This document shows positions 10,670 through 24,004 of a DNA stretch of 64,000 nucleotides, piece after piece (within the stretch, counting starts at the first letter, position 1; each line of letters opens with the position of its first letter). The position numbers and the translations under genes were made by a program. Source of the DNA: Mimachlamys varia (taxonomy: Eukaryota; Mollusca; Bivalvia; Pectinida; Pectinidae); the NCBI GenBank assembly GCA_947623455.1, contig OX392542.1, forward strand, positions 10,051,625 through 10,115,624, given 5' to 3'. The notes below the pieces were generated by a model. The model did not search any database. It saw only the letters and a list, made by a program, of their open reading frames with translations, and was not told where the DNA came from.

Positions 10670-12610
10670 ATGCCACCTCATGTGTTAAGAGGTACAAGGG
10701 AGGAAGAATCGGACGGGAGAACATTTCCTATTTTGTACAAACAACGTCTAAAAAGTGGTCGGAGACGAAATGTGAAAAAATGGAAAGAGGAAAGAATTCA
10801 AAAACGTGATCAGGGTAAATTAATTGATCCAACATCGCCCAGTGGAAACATCAGTAATACAAGTCGGAAATCCTTCAAGTACCAACTCGAACCTAATCAC
10901 GACTTAGATAACTCAACATCTAGGATCGCTAGAAGCAATTCGGTGTCAATTCAAACAAGGAGGAAAGGCTTACTCCAAAAACAGATAATTCACAGATACC
11001 GTCACGTGACCAAGAGATTTCCCAAGAATTATTCGCCACAATCAACACATCTAATGGAGGTTTATGAGTTTGAATCAGAAAACAAGTTAAAAGTGTCTAA
11101 CCACAAATTCACATCTACAATGGACCCAGTGAGAAAAGACGAAACTAACATGGAAACGGTTGACATGGCAACGTGTTCCACAGATATTTCTCAACAATCT
11201 GTCACAGATAAGCAATCAACAAGATTAGACAATAGTCGGAACACAGTTCAAAAGCCTGACTCACGTAGCCATGGTAACCAAGACGTAGCTGCCACAATTA
11301 TAGTACCAAGGCGGAGAAAGAATAAAATGTCCAAGAGCTATTCGGTTGCATTTGGATCTACTGTAGGGTTTAATCCTTTAATACCGAAACATTCCAAACG
11401 TCAACAAAGCAACACAGCACGTGTTCTCCCGACACAGATTGTCAAACCCAACGTTCCTGTTACTAAAGCTAAAAGAAACTTGAAATCGAAAAACAGAAAA
11501 TCCAAGGAAATTCTTGGAAGTGCTTCAACCACTTTTCATGAAACACAAAATTCTATAATACTAGCTGAGTTGGAGGGAAATACCCTCGAAAGATCACGTG
11601 ACCAAAACATAGCTCGCTACGTCAGCTCAGTACCTTTCCATGTTGACCGCGCTACCTCAATGTCTGACGTCACCAACCCGTCAGTCGGCATCACTGATGA
11701 AAAGCAAACCATTTCAGCTTCAATGTCATTGACACAGAAGTCACGTGGTTCGGATGATACCACAGCAAAAGTGCGATCGGTAGTTTCTGGTCAGCGCAAA
11801 CATTCCACTGACGGGGATGTCCTCGATGGAGAATTAAATGTGTTCAAATCACTTGACCCCACTAGCAAAAAGGATGTGGAGTTATTTAAAAGTGAGATAA
11901 CGAACCACAGGGAAAACACATCGAATCATTTGTTGGAAAGAAAGTATCCACTAGCAACACAATCCGCTAAGGTGAAGGTTCTGAGAGAACTAAATAAAAA
12001 CAGACCGTTCTTAGATACCGACAGTGTAGCCGAGTCTAGCTTAACTCGTCAAAACACATCGTCGTCTTCACATCTCAAGGCTGAGGCAATAAATGCATCT
12101 TTAGACATGCGCTCATCGCCGCTAAACCACACAAGCGAAATATATAACAACGATCATCGGTATTTAGTCCACGATAATTCCAGGTTTTATGATGGGAAAA
12201 CGCCGAAAGCAGCTGCCATAGTCATGCCAACAGTACGGGTCGATCGGTCACCGGAAATAGTACCGCGCATGAGCCAGAGGATAGATTCATCATTGAAAAT
12301 CACCAAAAACAACACCAACCACACGACTTCCGGTCCGGTTATAGACGTAACAAGAGGAGGGACCCTACCAGTATCATCCGAGTCGGCGCGTGCGAGGCAA
12401 CTGTCGCATTTGTCAAGATATTCTCCTCGAATTTTGCATAGCAACGCAAATATATTGTCTACGTCACTTCCCGGAAGTGTATCGACTCTAAATTCAATCA
12501 ATACTGATGTGCCTGTACGCAGACAGCTTACATTGAATAGAATAATGAACGACAATATCATACCATTCGACGGATATGACGTCAGACGCTGGCAAACCAT
12601 GACTCCATTT
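10670..12610 (+). CDS. DCX-EMAP: Candidate long leader exon C (647 codons, disordered basic tail)
   Basis: A single open frame of 1,941 bases runs from ATG 10670 (in-frame TAA about 40 bases upstream) to the donor CCATTT|GTAAGT, phase 0. This length cannot be chance in such AT-rich DNA. The protein starts MPPHVLRGTREEESDG and is low-complexity throughout: rich in S, T, N, K and R, with basic clusters such as RRRKNKMSKS and few hydrophobic stretches. It has no signal peptide, membrane segment or recognised domain, and it ends DVRRWQTMTPF. Inferred: a large disordered N-terminal extension spliced to the DCX exon at 46250 (SEIQYAYSDEE), making the longest isoform. It could also be the first exon of an unrelated gene lying in the intron; the phase match and strand favour the first reading. 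Two perfect TGACGTCA sites lie inside it. Confidence 0.65.
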
Positions 12611-13440
12611 GTAAGTTGATATTTTTTCACGATTTCAAGGAAATATGTGTTATATCAGTATACAGATTTATACACTTTTTTTTAAAGAGTACAGTTTTGA
12701 AAATAGCTAATATAATTTTAATTTGTTAGTACAGATTATAATTCTTTTAAGTTGTTGTTTGTTAAAACGGCATGATATAGCTTTATACAGATATTGGCTC
12801 AATGGGGGATGCGTGATTGCTAACAACAATTATTGATTTTTTGTATCACATATCAGCAATAGTTGATAAATTATTCATATAATTTAGTAATAACGGCACC
12901 CGTGGGAGGATATAATATGTAGATATAATTTATGATGAGTAACCTGAGACGTATTGGCGATACTAATAATGCAAATCTCGGGGGTTCCTATCAGAAGAGC
13001 CTATCAATGTCCTCCCTATACCCCGTTATTAAAGCCTCCAAACTTCATTAAATGAGGTGGAGATAACCGATAAATGATTGATTTAACAGGATACGTTTTA
13101 TCAATCTTATCCTGACAAAGGACGCCACTTAATATTTTACAAATCACCGACTACCGGTCATTGCTGGGTCTGTAAGGACATACAGACATATTTTGGTAAC
13201 ACAACTTAACTGTAGCACCTTTATTAGTTTTTTTAAGATTAAGTCCGGATAAAGTGTCAATTACAATGTACCTCTTCTCACGGAGACAGTTACCTTCCCA
13301 TAGACATATATATACTGTCACTTATAAAGTGATGTTACCGGTAATTCCCTCGAATGTCATCAGAGGAGTGGGATCCAAACTTTAGTATATGATCTTTAAA
13401 ACTAAACTATTCAAGCGCACACAATTTAAATATGTCTATA

Positions 13441-13535
13441 TAGAGGATCTAACACGAGTATTCATGTAATATCTATTTTTTTTATAAATTTAATTTAATG
13501 AATTATTATATGAACACGAGTGTTAGATTCTATTT
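13441..13535. repeat. AT-rich foldback element
   Basis: Arms around GATCTAACACGAGTATTCAT and its near reverse complement ending GAACACGAGTGTTAGATTC are separated by about 35 A/T bases. Confidence 0.65.
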
Positions 13536-13615
13536 ATCATGTACCTTGAGAAAGATGCAAAATAATACATTTTCAATGATTCTCCTCTATAGCGGAAGTT
13601 ATGGAGGTAACAGTG

Positions 13616-13643
13616 TGACGTCATGTACAATTACGTGACGTCA
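13616..13643. promoter_or_regulatory. Paired CRE-type palindromes, 20 bp apart
   Basis: Perfect TGACGTCA at 13616-13623 and 13636-13643, start to start exactly 20 bp (about two helical turns). The spacing would place two CREB/ATF dimers on one face of the DNA. Function is inferred. Confidence 0.45.
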
Positions 13644-14460
13644 TCTGTAAAGGACGTAACAGTAGCTATAGTGTTCCCATAGTGACGAGACTCATTTGCA
13701 TTGTGTACTCTTAGGGCTTTTATCATCCCTCTTTTTAGGTCCAAATTTCCCAAATTTCCTCTTTACAATTCCCAATTCAGACACTTGAACAACATTTGGT
13801 GGTTTTACATACTTGAGGAGCTTCTTGTGACATTAATTTTAATAGGGAACAAGACAAATCTAGGCTGGAAATCATGAGTACTGAAATAGTAATTTGGAAA
13901 AGATATAATGTATTTAGCTGTTGTAAAAGTATTTGTCAGAATTTCTTAAATAGCTTTTATATCGATCAATTTTTCCAAATTTGATCTCAGGGTCCAATTC
14001 CCAAAACCCCGCTGATAAAACCCTGACTCTATCGTTAATTAATGACCTGTGATAAATAATGGATTATATATTCTTGTCACCGTTCCGTCTAAACGACTAA
14101 TATAGAATAGAGCTACTGTATGCCAATGTATGAACACATACACGTCCATGCATGAGTCTACGTCTTGACCCCCTGTAAGGGGGCTTTGTAAAACCCAATT
14201 TTACATCTTGCCACCATTACATTTCCTTATATCTATATCGTATCTCTCATAACTGTGAATAAACAGACAGAAAGACAAACAAACAGACATTCTCACACAT
14301 TGCGTCTCGAACCCCTGTGACTATTACTATGATCATTTTGATAATGTATCGAGCCCCTATGTTCATTCTCGCGTCCATTATATCAACAATTCGAAACCAT
14401 TTAGATTGTTCCTATGTGTGACATAATAGGACGAGAAATAGGGATAAAGATAGTGTTATC

Positions 14461-14527
14461 GCTGGGGCTCGAACCCGCGACCCTTTGCTCTCCAGCCCGA
14501 TGTTCTACCGCTGAGCTAAACGGAAAG
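14461..14527 (-). repeat. tRNA-like sequence (SINE head or pseudogene)
   Basis: The minus strand reads TTTAGCTCAGCGGTAGAACA (A box) and then GGGTTCGAGCCCC (B box). The D and T arms are good, but the anticodon stem (TCGGG against GCAAA) does not pair. By position the anticodon would be GGA. Not a convincing functional tRNA. Confidence 0.6.
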
Positions 14528-14651
14528 TCCGACAGCGAACGCTTGCAAGACAACTTATAATCAATGCACATCTTTTACACTAGGATCGTTTTACAATGTA
14601 CACGTGTATCAAGCCCTGTGTCCATTCCTTTCCAACGTATATTATATCGAA

Positions 14652-15220
14652 TTGTTCGTACACCTGTGACGACCTGTGATCATTCTAATAATGTTTCGAC
14701 TCCCTGTGTCCGTTCCCACGATGTGAACGGTTCGTACCCCTGTGATCAGTCTAATAATGTTTCGACTCCCTGTGTCCGTTCCCACGATGTGAACGGTTCG
14801 TACCCCGTTACGACCTGTGATCATTCTAATAATGTTTCGACTGTGTCCGTTCCCACGACGTATACGGTTCGTACCCCGTGACGACCTGTGATCAGTCTAA
14901 TAATGTTTCGACTCCCTGTGTCCGTTCCCACGATGTGAACGGTCCGTACCCCTGTGACGACCTGTAATCAGTCTAATAATGTTTCGACTCCCTGGGTCCG
15001 TTCCCACGATGTGAACGGTTCGTACCCCTGTGATCAGTCTAATAATGTTTCGACTCCCTGTGTCCGTTCCCACGATGTGAACATTTCGTACACCTGTGAC
15101 GACCTGTGATCAGTCTAATAATGTTTCGACTCCCTGTGTCCGTTCCCACGATGTGAAAGGTCCGTACCCCTGTGATCAGTCTAATAATTTTTCGAATCCC
15201 TGGGTCCGTTCCCACGATGT
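14652..15220. repeat. 66/76-bp tandem array
   Basis: About eight copies of a unit with GATCAGTCTAATAATGTTTC, GACTCCCTGTGTCCGTTCCC and ACGATGTGAACGGTTCGTAC. Some copies have about 10 extra bases (GACGACCTGT), giving alternating 66 and 76 bp steps. Each unit has the inverted repeat CCGTTC ... GAACGG (9-base loop). Confidence 0.9.
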
Positions 15221-15689
15221 AACTTTTCCCCTAATTACTGTATCTACTGCTTATAAAACATATCACACCTGGTTACCTTGTTTGATTATACGAATACAAC
15301 AAAATAATTTATAGGTGACACTCTAGGGACATTATAACATGGTAAATGTGATACAGCTATTCCGCTGATGAGTTTCTTACTCACTGGAGTGGAACTTATT
15401 GTCTGAAATGATTACCGTCGATACGTGTTGTGATCCCTGCTGTAGCACGTATAAGTTCATATATCAATGTTTATCATGACATATTTTATTCAAAGCTCAT
15501 TCTTGCACAAAAAAAATATAGGGTCCTTGCCAACGTTTTGAAATGAATGTATCGAATAACTATCAACATATTTTAAAAACTTTATGCAAAGGGCAGTGTA
15601 AAAACAAAATTAATTGATTAGACAGCCATATTCCAGGTACATCCTGTCTAATATATCAGTAGTATATTGGTGTAAAAGTAAGATGTAGC
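15221..15689. other. Spacer between two arrays
   Basis: AT-rich, no gene or element seen. Confidence 0.5.
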
Positions 15690-18600
15690 CAGCCATTTAC
15701 GGGTATAGCCTCTCCAGTTAGCACTATATCAGTGTATAAGTTACATGTAGCTGTAGTCAGCCTTTTACGGGTACAGTCTCTCCAGTTAGCACTATATTAG
15801 TGTATAAGTTACATGTAGCTGTAGCCAGCCTTTTACGGATACAGCCTATACAGTTAGCACTATATCAGTGTATAAGTTACATGTAGCTGTAGCCAGCCTT
15901 TTACGGGCACAGCCTCTACAGTTAGCACTATATCAGTGTAGAAGTTACATGCAGCTGTAGGCAGCCTTTTACGGGCACAGCCTATACAGTTAGCACTATA
16001 TTAGTGTATAAGTTACATGTGGCTGTAGTCAGCCTTTTACGGGTACAGCCTCTCCACAAAGCACTATATCAGTGTTTAAGTTACATGTAGCTGTAGCCAG
16101 CTTTTACGGGTACAGCCTCTCCAGTAAGCACTTTTTTAGTGTATAGTTTACATGTAGCTGTAGCCAGCCTTTTACGGGTACAGCCTCTCCAGTTAGCACT
16201 ATATCAGTGTATAAGTTAGATGTAGCTGTAGCCAGCCTTTTACGGGTACAGCCTCTCCAGTTAGCACTATATCAGTGTATAAGTTACATGTAGCTGTAGC
16301 CAGCCTTTTACGGGTACAGCCTATACAGTTAGCACTATATCAGTATATAAGTTACATGTAGCTGTAGCCAGCCTTTTACGGGTATAGCCTCTCCAGTTAG
16401 CACTATATCAGTGTAGAAGTTACATGTAGCTGTAGCCAGCCTTTTACGGGTACAGCCTCTCCAGTTAGCACTATATCAGTGTAGAAGTTACATGCAGCTG
16501 TAGGCAGCCTTTTACGGGTACAGCCTCTCCACTTAGCACTATATCAGTGTAGAAGTTACATGTAGCTGTAGCCAGCCTTTTACGGGTACAGTCTCTCCAG
16601 TTAGCACTATATCAGTGTATAAGTTACATGTAGCTGTAGCCAGCCTTTTACGGGAACAGCCTCTCCAGTTAGCACTATATCAGTGTATAAGTTACATGTA
16701 ACTGTAGCCAGCCTTTTACGGGTACATCCTCTCCAGTTAGCACTATATCAGTGTATAAGTTACATGTAGCTGTAGCTAGCCTTTTACGGGTACAGCCTCT
16801 CCAGTTAGCACTATATCAGTGTATAAGTTACATGCAACTGTAGCTAGCCTTTTACGGGTACAGCCTCTCCAGTTAGCACTATATCAGTGTATAAGTTACA
16901 TGCAACTGTAGCCAGCCTTTTACGGGTACAGCCTCTCCAGTTAGCACTATATCAGTGTATAAGTTACATGTAGCTGTAACCAGCCTTTTACGGGTACAGT
17001 CTCTCCAGTTAGCACTATATCAGTGTATAAGTTACATGTAACTGTAGCCAGCCTTTTACGGGTACAGCCTCTCCAGTTAGCACTATATCAGTGTATAAGT
17101 TACATGTAGCTGTAACCAGCCTTTTACGGGTACAGTCTCTCCAGTAAGCACTATATTAGTGTATAAGTTACATGCAGCTGTAGCCAGCCTTTTGCGGGTA
17201 CAGCCTCTCCAGTTAGCACTATATCAGTGTATAAGTTACATGTAGCTGTAGCTAGCCTTTTACGGGTACAGCCTATACAGTTAGCACTATATCAGTGTAT
17301 AAGTTACATGCAACTGTAGCCAGCCTTTTACGGGTACAGCCTCTCCAGTTAGCACTATATCAGTGTATAAGTTACATGCAACTGAAGCCAGCCTTTTACG
17401 GGTACAGCCACTCCAGTTAGCACTATATCAGTGTATAAGTTACTTGTAGCTGTAGCCAGCCTTTTACGGGTACAGCCTCTCCAGTTAGCACTATATCAGT
17501 GTATAAGTTACATGTAGCTGTAGCCAGCCTTTTACGGGTACAGCCTATACAGTTAGCACTATATCAGTGTATAAGTTACATGTAGCTGTAGCCAGCCTTT
17601 TACGGGTACAGCCTCTCCAGTTTGCACTATACCAGTGTATAAGTTACATGTAGCTGTAACCAGCCTTTTACGGGTACAGTCTCTCCAGTTAGCACTATAT
17701 TAGTGTATAAGTTACATGCAGCTGTAGCCAGCCTTTTACGGTTACAGCCTCTCCACTTAGCACTATATTAGTGTATAAGTTACATGCAGCTGTAGGCAGC
17801 CTTTTACGGATACAGCCTCTCCACTTAGCACTATATCAGTGTAGAAGTTACATGTAGCTGTAGCCAGCCTTTTACGGGTACAGTCTCTCCAGTTAGCACT
17901 ATATCAGTGTATAAGTAACATGTAGCTGTAGCCAGCCTTTTACGGGTACAGCCTCTCCAGTTAGCACTATATTAGTGTATAAGTTACATGTAGCTGTAGC
18001 CAGCCTTTTACGGGTACAGCCTCTCTACTTAGCACTATATCAGTGTATAAGGTACGTGTAGCTGTAGCCAGCCTTTTACGGGTACAGTCTCTCCAGTTAG
18101 CACTATATCAGTGTATAAGTTACATGTAGCTGTAGCCAGCCTTTTACGGGAACAGCCTCTCCAGTTAGCACTATATCAGTGTATAAGTTACATGTAACTG
18201 TAGCCAGCCTTTTACGGGTACATCCTCTCCAGTTAGCACTATATCAGTGTATAAGTTACATGTAGCTGTAGCTAGCCTTTTACGGGTACAGCCTCTCCAG
18301 TTAGCACTATATCAGTGTATAAGTTACATGCAACTGTAGCTAGCCTTTTACGGGTACAGCCTCTCCAGTTAGCACTATATCAGTGTATAAGTTACATGCA
18401 ACTGTAGCCAGCCTTTTACGGGTACAGCCTCTCCAGTTAGCACTATATCAGTGTATAAGTTACATGTAGCTGTAACCAGCCTTTTACGGGTACAGTCTCT
18501 CCAGTTAGCACTATATCAGTGTATAAGTTACATGTAACTGTAGCCAGCCTTTTACGGGTACAGCCTCTCCAGTTAGCACTATATCAGTGTATAAGTTACA

Positions 18601-19965
18601 TGTAGCTGTAACCAGCCTTTTACGGGTACAGTCTCTCCAGTAAGCACTATATTAGTGTATAAGTTACATGCAGCTGTAGCCAGCCTTTTGCGGGTACAGC
18701 CTCTCCAGTTAGCACTATATCAGTGTATAAGTTACATGTAGCTGTAGCTAGCCTTTTACGGGTACAGCCTATACAGTTAGCACTATATCAGTGTATAAGT
18801 TACATGCAACTGTAGCCAGCCTTTTACGGGTACAGCCTCTCCAGTTAGCACTATATCAGTGTATAAGTTACATGCAACTGAAGCCAGCCTTTTACGGGTA
18901 CAGCCACTCCAGTTAGCACTATATCAGTGTATAAGTTACTTGTAGCTGTAGCCAGCCTTTTACGGGTACAGCCTCTCCAGTTAGCACTATATCAGTGTAT
19001 AAGTTACATGTAGCTGTAGCCAGCCTTTTACGGGTACAGCCTATACAGTTAGCACTATATCAGTGTATAAGTTACATGTAGCTGTAGCCAGCCTTTTACG
19101 GGTACAGCCTCTCCAGTTAGCACTATACCAGTGTATAAGTTACATGTAGCTGTAACCAGCCTTTTACGGGTACAGTCTCTCCAGTTAGCACTATATTAGT
19201 GTATAAGTTACATGCAGCTGTAGCCAGCCTTTTACGGTTACAGCCTCTCCACTTAGCACTATATTAGTGTATAAGTTACATGCAGCTGTAGGCAGCCTTT
19301 TACGGATACAGCCTCTCCACTTAGCACTATATCAGTGTAGAAGTTACATGTAGCTGTAGCCAGCCTTTTACGGGTACAGTCTCTCCAGTTAGCACTATAT
19401 CAGTGTATAAGTTACATGTAGCTGTAGCCAGCCTTTTACGGGTACAGCCTCTCCAGTTAGCACTATATCAGTGTATAAGTTACATGTAGCTGTAGCCAGC
19501 CTTTTACGGGTACAGCCTCTCTACTTAGCACTATATCAGTGTATAAGGTACGTGTAGCTGTAGCCAGCCTTTTACAGGTACAGCCTCTCCAGTTAGCACT
19601 ATATCAGTGTAGAAGTTACATGTAGCTGTAGCCAGCCTTTTACGGGTACAAGCCTCTCCAGTTAGCACTATATCAGTGTATAAGTTACATGTAGCTGTAG
19701 CCAGATTTTTACGGGTACAAGCCTCTCCACAAAGCACTATATCAGTGTTTAAGTTACATGTAGCTGTAGCCAGCTTTTACGGGTACAGCCTCTCCAGTAA
19801 GCACTTTTTTAGTGTATAGTTTACATGTAGCTGTAGCCAGCCTTTTACGGGTACAGTCTCTCCAGTTAGCACTATATCAGTGTATAAGTTACATTTAGCT
19901 GTAGCCAGCCTTTTACGGGTACAGCCTCTCCAGTTAGCACTATATCAGTGTATAAGTTACATACA
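15690..19965. repeat. 68-bp satellite array with 1,496-bp higher-order repeat
   Basis: About 63 copies of a 68-bp unit (AGTTAGCACTATATCAGTGT, ATAAGTTACATGTAGCTGTA, GCCAGCCTTTTACGGGTACA, GCCTCTCC). GCTGTA and TACAGC inside the unit can pair. Private variants repeat exactly 1,496 bp (22 units) apart: TTTGCGGG at 17191 and 18687, ACTGAAGCC at 17381 and 18877, GGTACATCC near 16721 and 18217, CTCTCTACTT at 18021 and 19517. So 16.56-18.06 kb is duplicated at 18.06-19.56 kb. A distinctive variant pair (ACAAAGCAC, then CAGTAAGCACTTTTTTAG) occurs at both ends (16056 and 19729). Confidence 0.95.
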
Positions 19966-20564
19966 AATGTCAAAAACAATTTATCTGCACATCGTAAAGT
20001 CCCATGACACCTTAAACATCCCACCACGGCATCGGTATAATTATAAAGAACTGTTCGTTATATGGTTGTTGCTATACTCGGTTGCCATGATAGTGTCCCC
20101 CCACCTCCCCCCCCCCCCCACCCCCCAAAAAAAAAAATCCCTCGTTGTTTTTGTATCTAAATCCTCTTTTTCAGCATCAATATAGACATACAAATGTATT
20201 TATTATTCTGTCGTCTCCCTCATTATAGTATAACATCTAGAGCTATAATAGATTCATGGCGTTTATAATGCTCGAGGTAGGATCGAATATATATTGCTAA
20301 TTAATGACGAACACCATGAAACTCCCAATGATGTTTTAACGACTCTGACATTGCTTCTTTACTACCCTGACAGATTCCAATGGCGTTCATATAGACTTTA
20401 AATGCTTAACAACATAGTCTAGTGCACCACCGCTTTATTCGTCGTGTGTCCTTTTTTGTTATTTTGCAAGTTTTGGTATGGTTTGTTTGACTGTGTTTTG
20501 CATCCTATTAATTGCTATGGTCATTTGAAGACGTACCTCCGTGTGTATTATGTATGAGTACATG
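19966..20564. other. Spacer between arrays
   Basis: Contains a C-run followed by an A-run at about 20099-20138; otherwise nothing recognised. Confidence 0.5.
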
Positions 20565-22550
20565 TGTATATGTGCCGGAGACAGGGTATGTTGGCGTACT
20601 TGTGCCGGAGACAGGGTATGTTTGGGTACTTGTGCTGGAAACAGGATATGTTGGCGTACTTGTGCCGGAGACAGGGTATGTTGGCGTACTTGTGCCGGAG
20701 ACAGGGTATGTGTTGGTGTACTTGTACCGGTAACAGGGTATGTTGGTGAACTTGTGCCGGTAACAGGGTATGTTGTTGTACTTGTACCGGAGAGAGGGTA
20801 TATGTTGGTGTACTTGTGCCGGTAACAGGGAATGTTGGGGTACTTGTGTCAGAGACAGGGTTTGTTGGGTTACTTGTGCCGGAGACAGGGTATGTTGGGG
20901 TACTTGTGCCGGTAACAGGGTATGTTACGGTACTTGTGCCGGTAACAGGGTATGTTGGTGTACTTGTGCCGGAGGCAGGGTATGTTGGTGTACTTGTGCC
21001 GGTAACAGGGTATGTTGGGGTAGTTGTGCCGGTAACAGGGTATGTTAGGGTACTTGTGCCGGTAACAGGGAGTGTTGGTGTACTTGTGCCAGTAACAGGG
21101 TATGTTGGGGTACTTGTGCCGGTAACATGGTATATTGGGGTACTTGTGCCGGTTACATGGTATGTTGGGGTACTTGTGCTGGAGACAGGGTATGTTGGTG
21201 TACTTGTGCCGGAGACAGGGTATATGCTAGGGTACTTGTGTCAGAGACAGGGTATGTTGGTGTACTGGTGCCGGTAACAGGGAATGTTGGGGTACTTGTG
21301 TCAGAGACAGGGTATGTTGGGTTACTTGTGCAGGAGACAGGGTATGTTGAGGTACTTGTGCCGGTAACAGGGTATGTTACGGTACTTGTGCCGGTAACAG
21401 GGTATGTTGGTGTACTTGTTCCGGAGGCAGGGTATGTTGGTGTACTTGTGCCGGTAACAGGGTATGTTGGGGTAGTTGTGCCGGTAACAGGGTATGTTAG
21501 GGTACTTGTGCCGGTAACAGGGAATGTTGGGGTACTTGTGTCAGAGACAGGGTATGTTGGGTTACTTGTGCCGGAGACAGGGTATGTTGGGGTACTTGTG
21601 CCGGTAACAGGGTATGTTAGGGTACTTGTGCCGGAGACAGGAAATGTTGGTGTACTTGTGCCGGTAACAGGGTATGTTGGGGTACTTGTGCCGGTAACAT
21701 GGTATATTGGGGTACTTGTGCCGGTTACATGGTATGTTGGGGTACTTGTGCTGGAGACAGGGTATGTTGGCGTACTTGTGCTGGAAACAGGAAATGTTGG
21801 GGTACTTGTGCTGGAGACAGGGTATGTTGGTGTACTTGTGCCGGAGGCAGGGTATGTTGGTGTACTTGTGTCGGTAGCAGGGTATGTTGGGGTACTTGTG
21901 CCGGTAACAGTGAATGTTGGGGTACTTGTGTCAGAGACAGGGTATGTTGGGTTACCTATGCCGGAGACAGGGTATGTTGGGGTACTTGTGCCGGTAACAG
22001 GGTATGTTGGGGTACTTGTGCCGGTAACAGGGTATATTGGTGTACTTCTGCCGGTTACATGGTATGTTGGGGTACTTGTGCTGGAGACAGGGTATGTTGG
22101 GGTACTTGTGCCGGTAACAGGGTATATTGGTGTACTTGTGCCGGTGACAGGGTATGTTTGGGTACTTGTGCTGGAAACAGGATATGTTGGGGTACTTGTG
22201 CTGGAGACAGGGTATGTTGGCGTACTTGTGCCGGTGACAGGGTATGTTTGGGTACTTGTGCTGGAGACAGGATATGTTGGGGTACTTGTGCCGGAGACAG
22301 GGTATATATTGGTGCACCTGTGCCGGTAACAGGGTATGTTGGGGACTTGTTCCGGAGACAGGGTATGTTGGAGAACTTGTGCCGTTGACAGGGTATGTTG
22401 GAGTACTTGTGCCGTTGACAGGGTATGTTGGAGTACTTGTGCCGGTGACAAGGTATGTTGATGTACTTGTGCTGGAGGCTGGGTATGTTGGTGTATATGT
22501 GCTGGAGACAGGGTATGTTGGGGTACTTGTGCTGGGGTACTTGTATCTAT
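20565..22550. repeat. 30-bp minisatellite array
   Basis: About 66 copies of GTACTTGTGCCGGTAACAGG + GTATGTTGGG. As 30 is divisible by three, several frames on both strands stay open for hundreds of codons (10-residue repeats such as VLVPVTGYVG), but there is no start context, splice signal or unique sequence. Nested higher-order copies are visible: a block starting at the AATGTTGGGG near 20831 recurs near 21283 and again in part near 21523. Confidence 0.95.
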
Positions 22551-24004
22551 CCTTTGTTAAATGACCTTTGTGCTGCTTCTTTGCTCTACTGATGTCCACA
22601 CTGTGTGACCTCTTGATCCTCATTTCACGTGACCTCTATGTTCCTCGATTTCTACTCCATCATGAAGTCAAACTGCTCAGTCTTCGTCATAGAGACAGTA
22701 CTGTGTCGCCACAGTGTAAACATCAAACGAGTAATAAGCGTCAGGTTGACGGATTATAACCGATTGCTGTGTTCATTTGTTTATCATAATAGAAATTTAC
22801 AATGCTGCATTATTTACCAGTTCATTTGGTACATATATTGTTGATATACTGCGTGGTTGCTATGGACGATTCTTTTGGCCTTTATAGGGAGATATCCAGG
22901 TGTGACGACTTACAGATCGTAATCACCAGAAATATGGCACCCGACTTGTAATCCCTAAATATATATAATTATATTCAATTGATCCACTTATAGACACCTG
23001 ATGTGGACCTGCTTGTTTTCATTTACAATGCCTTTATTTCTTTTCTCGATAATTTTCTGTTTAGTTTCCTTTCTGCTATTATTTCCTTTCTGAAAACAAT
23101 GTTATACATGTACAGCTGGTATTTTACCTGGTACGAATGGTATTTACAATAAGACTTGCATTTTAAAAATTAAGGTTTTACCACTGCCATATTGAAAAAT
23201 ATAATATATGTTGTAGTACAAAGACAATAACGTCTATCGAGAAAAATAAAGAAATTTCTTAACATCCTAAATGTCACCTCTATTCTTTGTTTTATTTCTC
23301 ACCGAACTAAATGTCCATTTCTTCCGTTTCCCAACACAATGCTATCCCTATAGGAATGTTAAGGACCATGAGTAAATATGCATGCAGGGTATTTTCCTGC
23401 AGTCATTTTGGTTTCCATGGTAACCAGGTCACAAAGCCAAAAAACTTGTGGGAAATTGTGACCACACAACTCCCCCTAAACCAGTAAAAAGGGGTACATA
23501 TTTGGACTTCTTTTACTGGACTATAGCCAAGGAGTATTTGACTATAAGATATACTTGTTCGTTCTTTGCCATATGTGTAGGTCACTGGTAATCACGGGTT
23601 CTGTTTTCTCTCACTCCTTTGCGTGTATGATGGAACTGGCCATGGTAGGAAAGGCATGGACATACATTTTACCTCTTACACACACTTTTACATGCAACAC
23701 GTCAAAATAGGACAACATGACGTGACGTCACGAACTCGGGGACTTTTGTGTCTTGGTTTATCCTGTCATTAGATTAAAAAATCCTTTGTGCCAATGTGAT
23801 ATAAGGCGGGGAAAATTCACTACACTCGGCATTCGTCTCGGGCTATCCAATTTGAAATTTTCTGTTGTTGAATATCTCTGTCTTTGCAGGTAAAATTATT
23901 ACATTCCTCAATATTGCAGGTGTTAGAACGATTAACGTAACAGACGCACACGCGCTGGGTCTTTCAAATTAAACATAGCACACTGAATCATACCGAAGTT
24001 TGGC
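22551..24004. other. Non-coding spacer
   Basis: AT-rich; TGACGTCA at 23723-23730 within the longer palindrome CGTGACGTCACG. No exon found. Confidence 0.5.

Larger units (their letters stand above)
12611..14460 (+). other. Non-coding block after leader C
   Basis: It begins with the donor GTAAGT of leader C. It contains a foldback at 13441-13535 and paired CRE palindromes at 13616 and 13636. No exon recognised. Confidence 0.5.

Noticed and set aside
14461..14527. Functional tRNA gene
   Set aside because: The anticodon stem does not pair.
20541..22623. Long frames with VLVPVTGYVG-type repeats
   Set aside because: By-product of the 30-bp minisatellite; no unique flanks, splice sites or domain.
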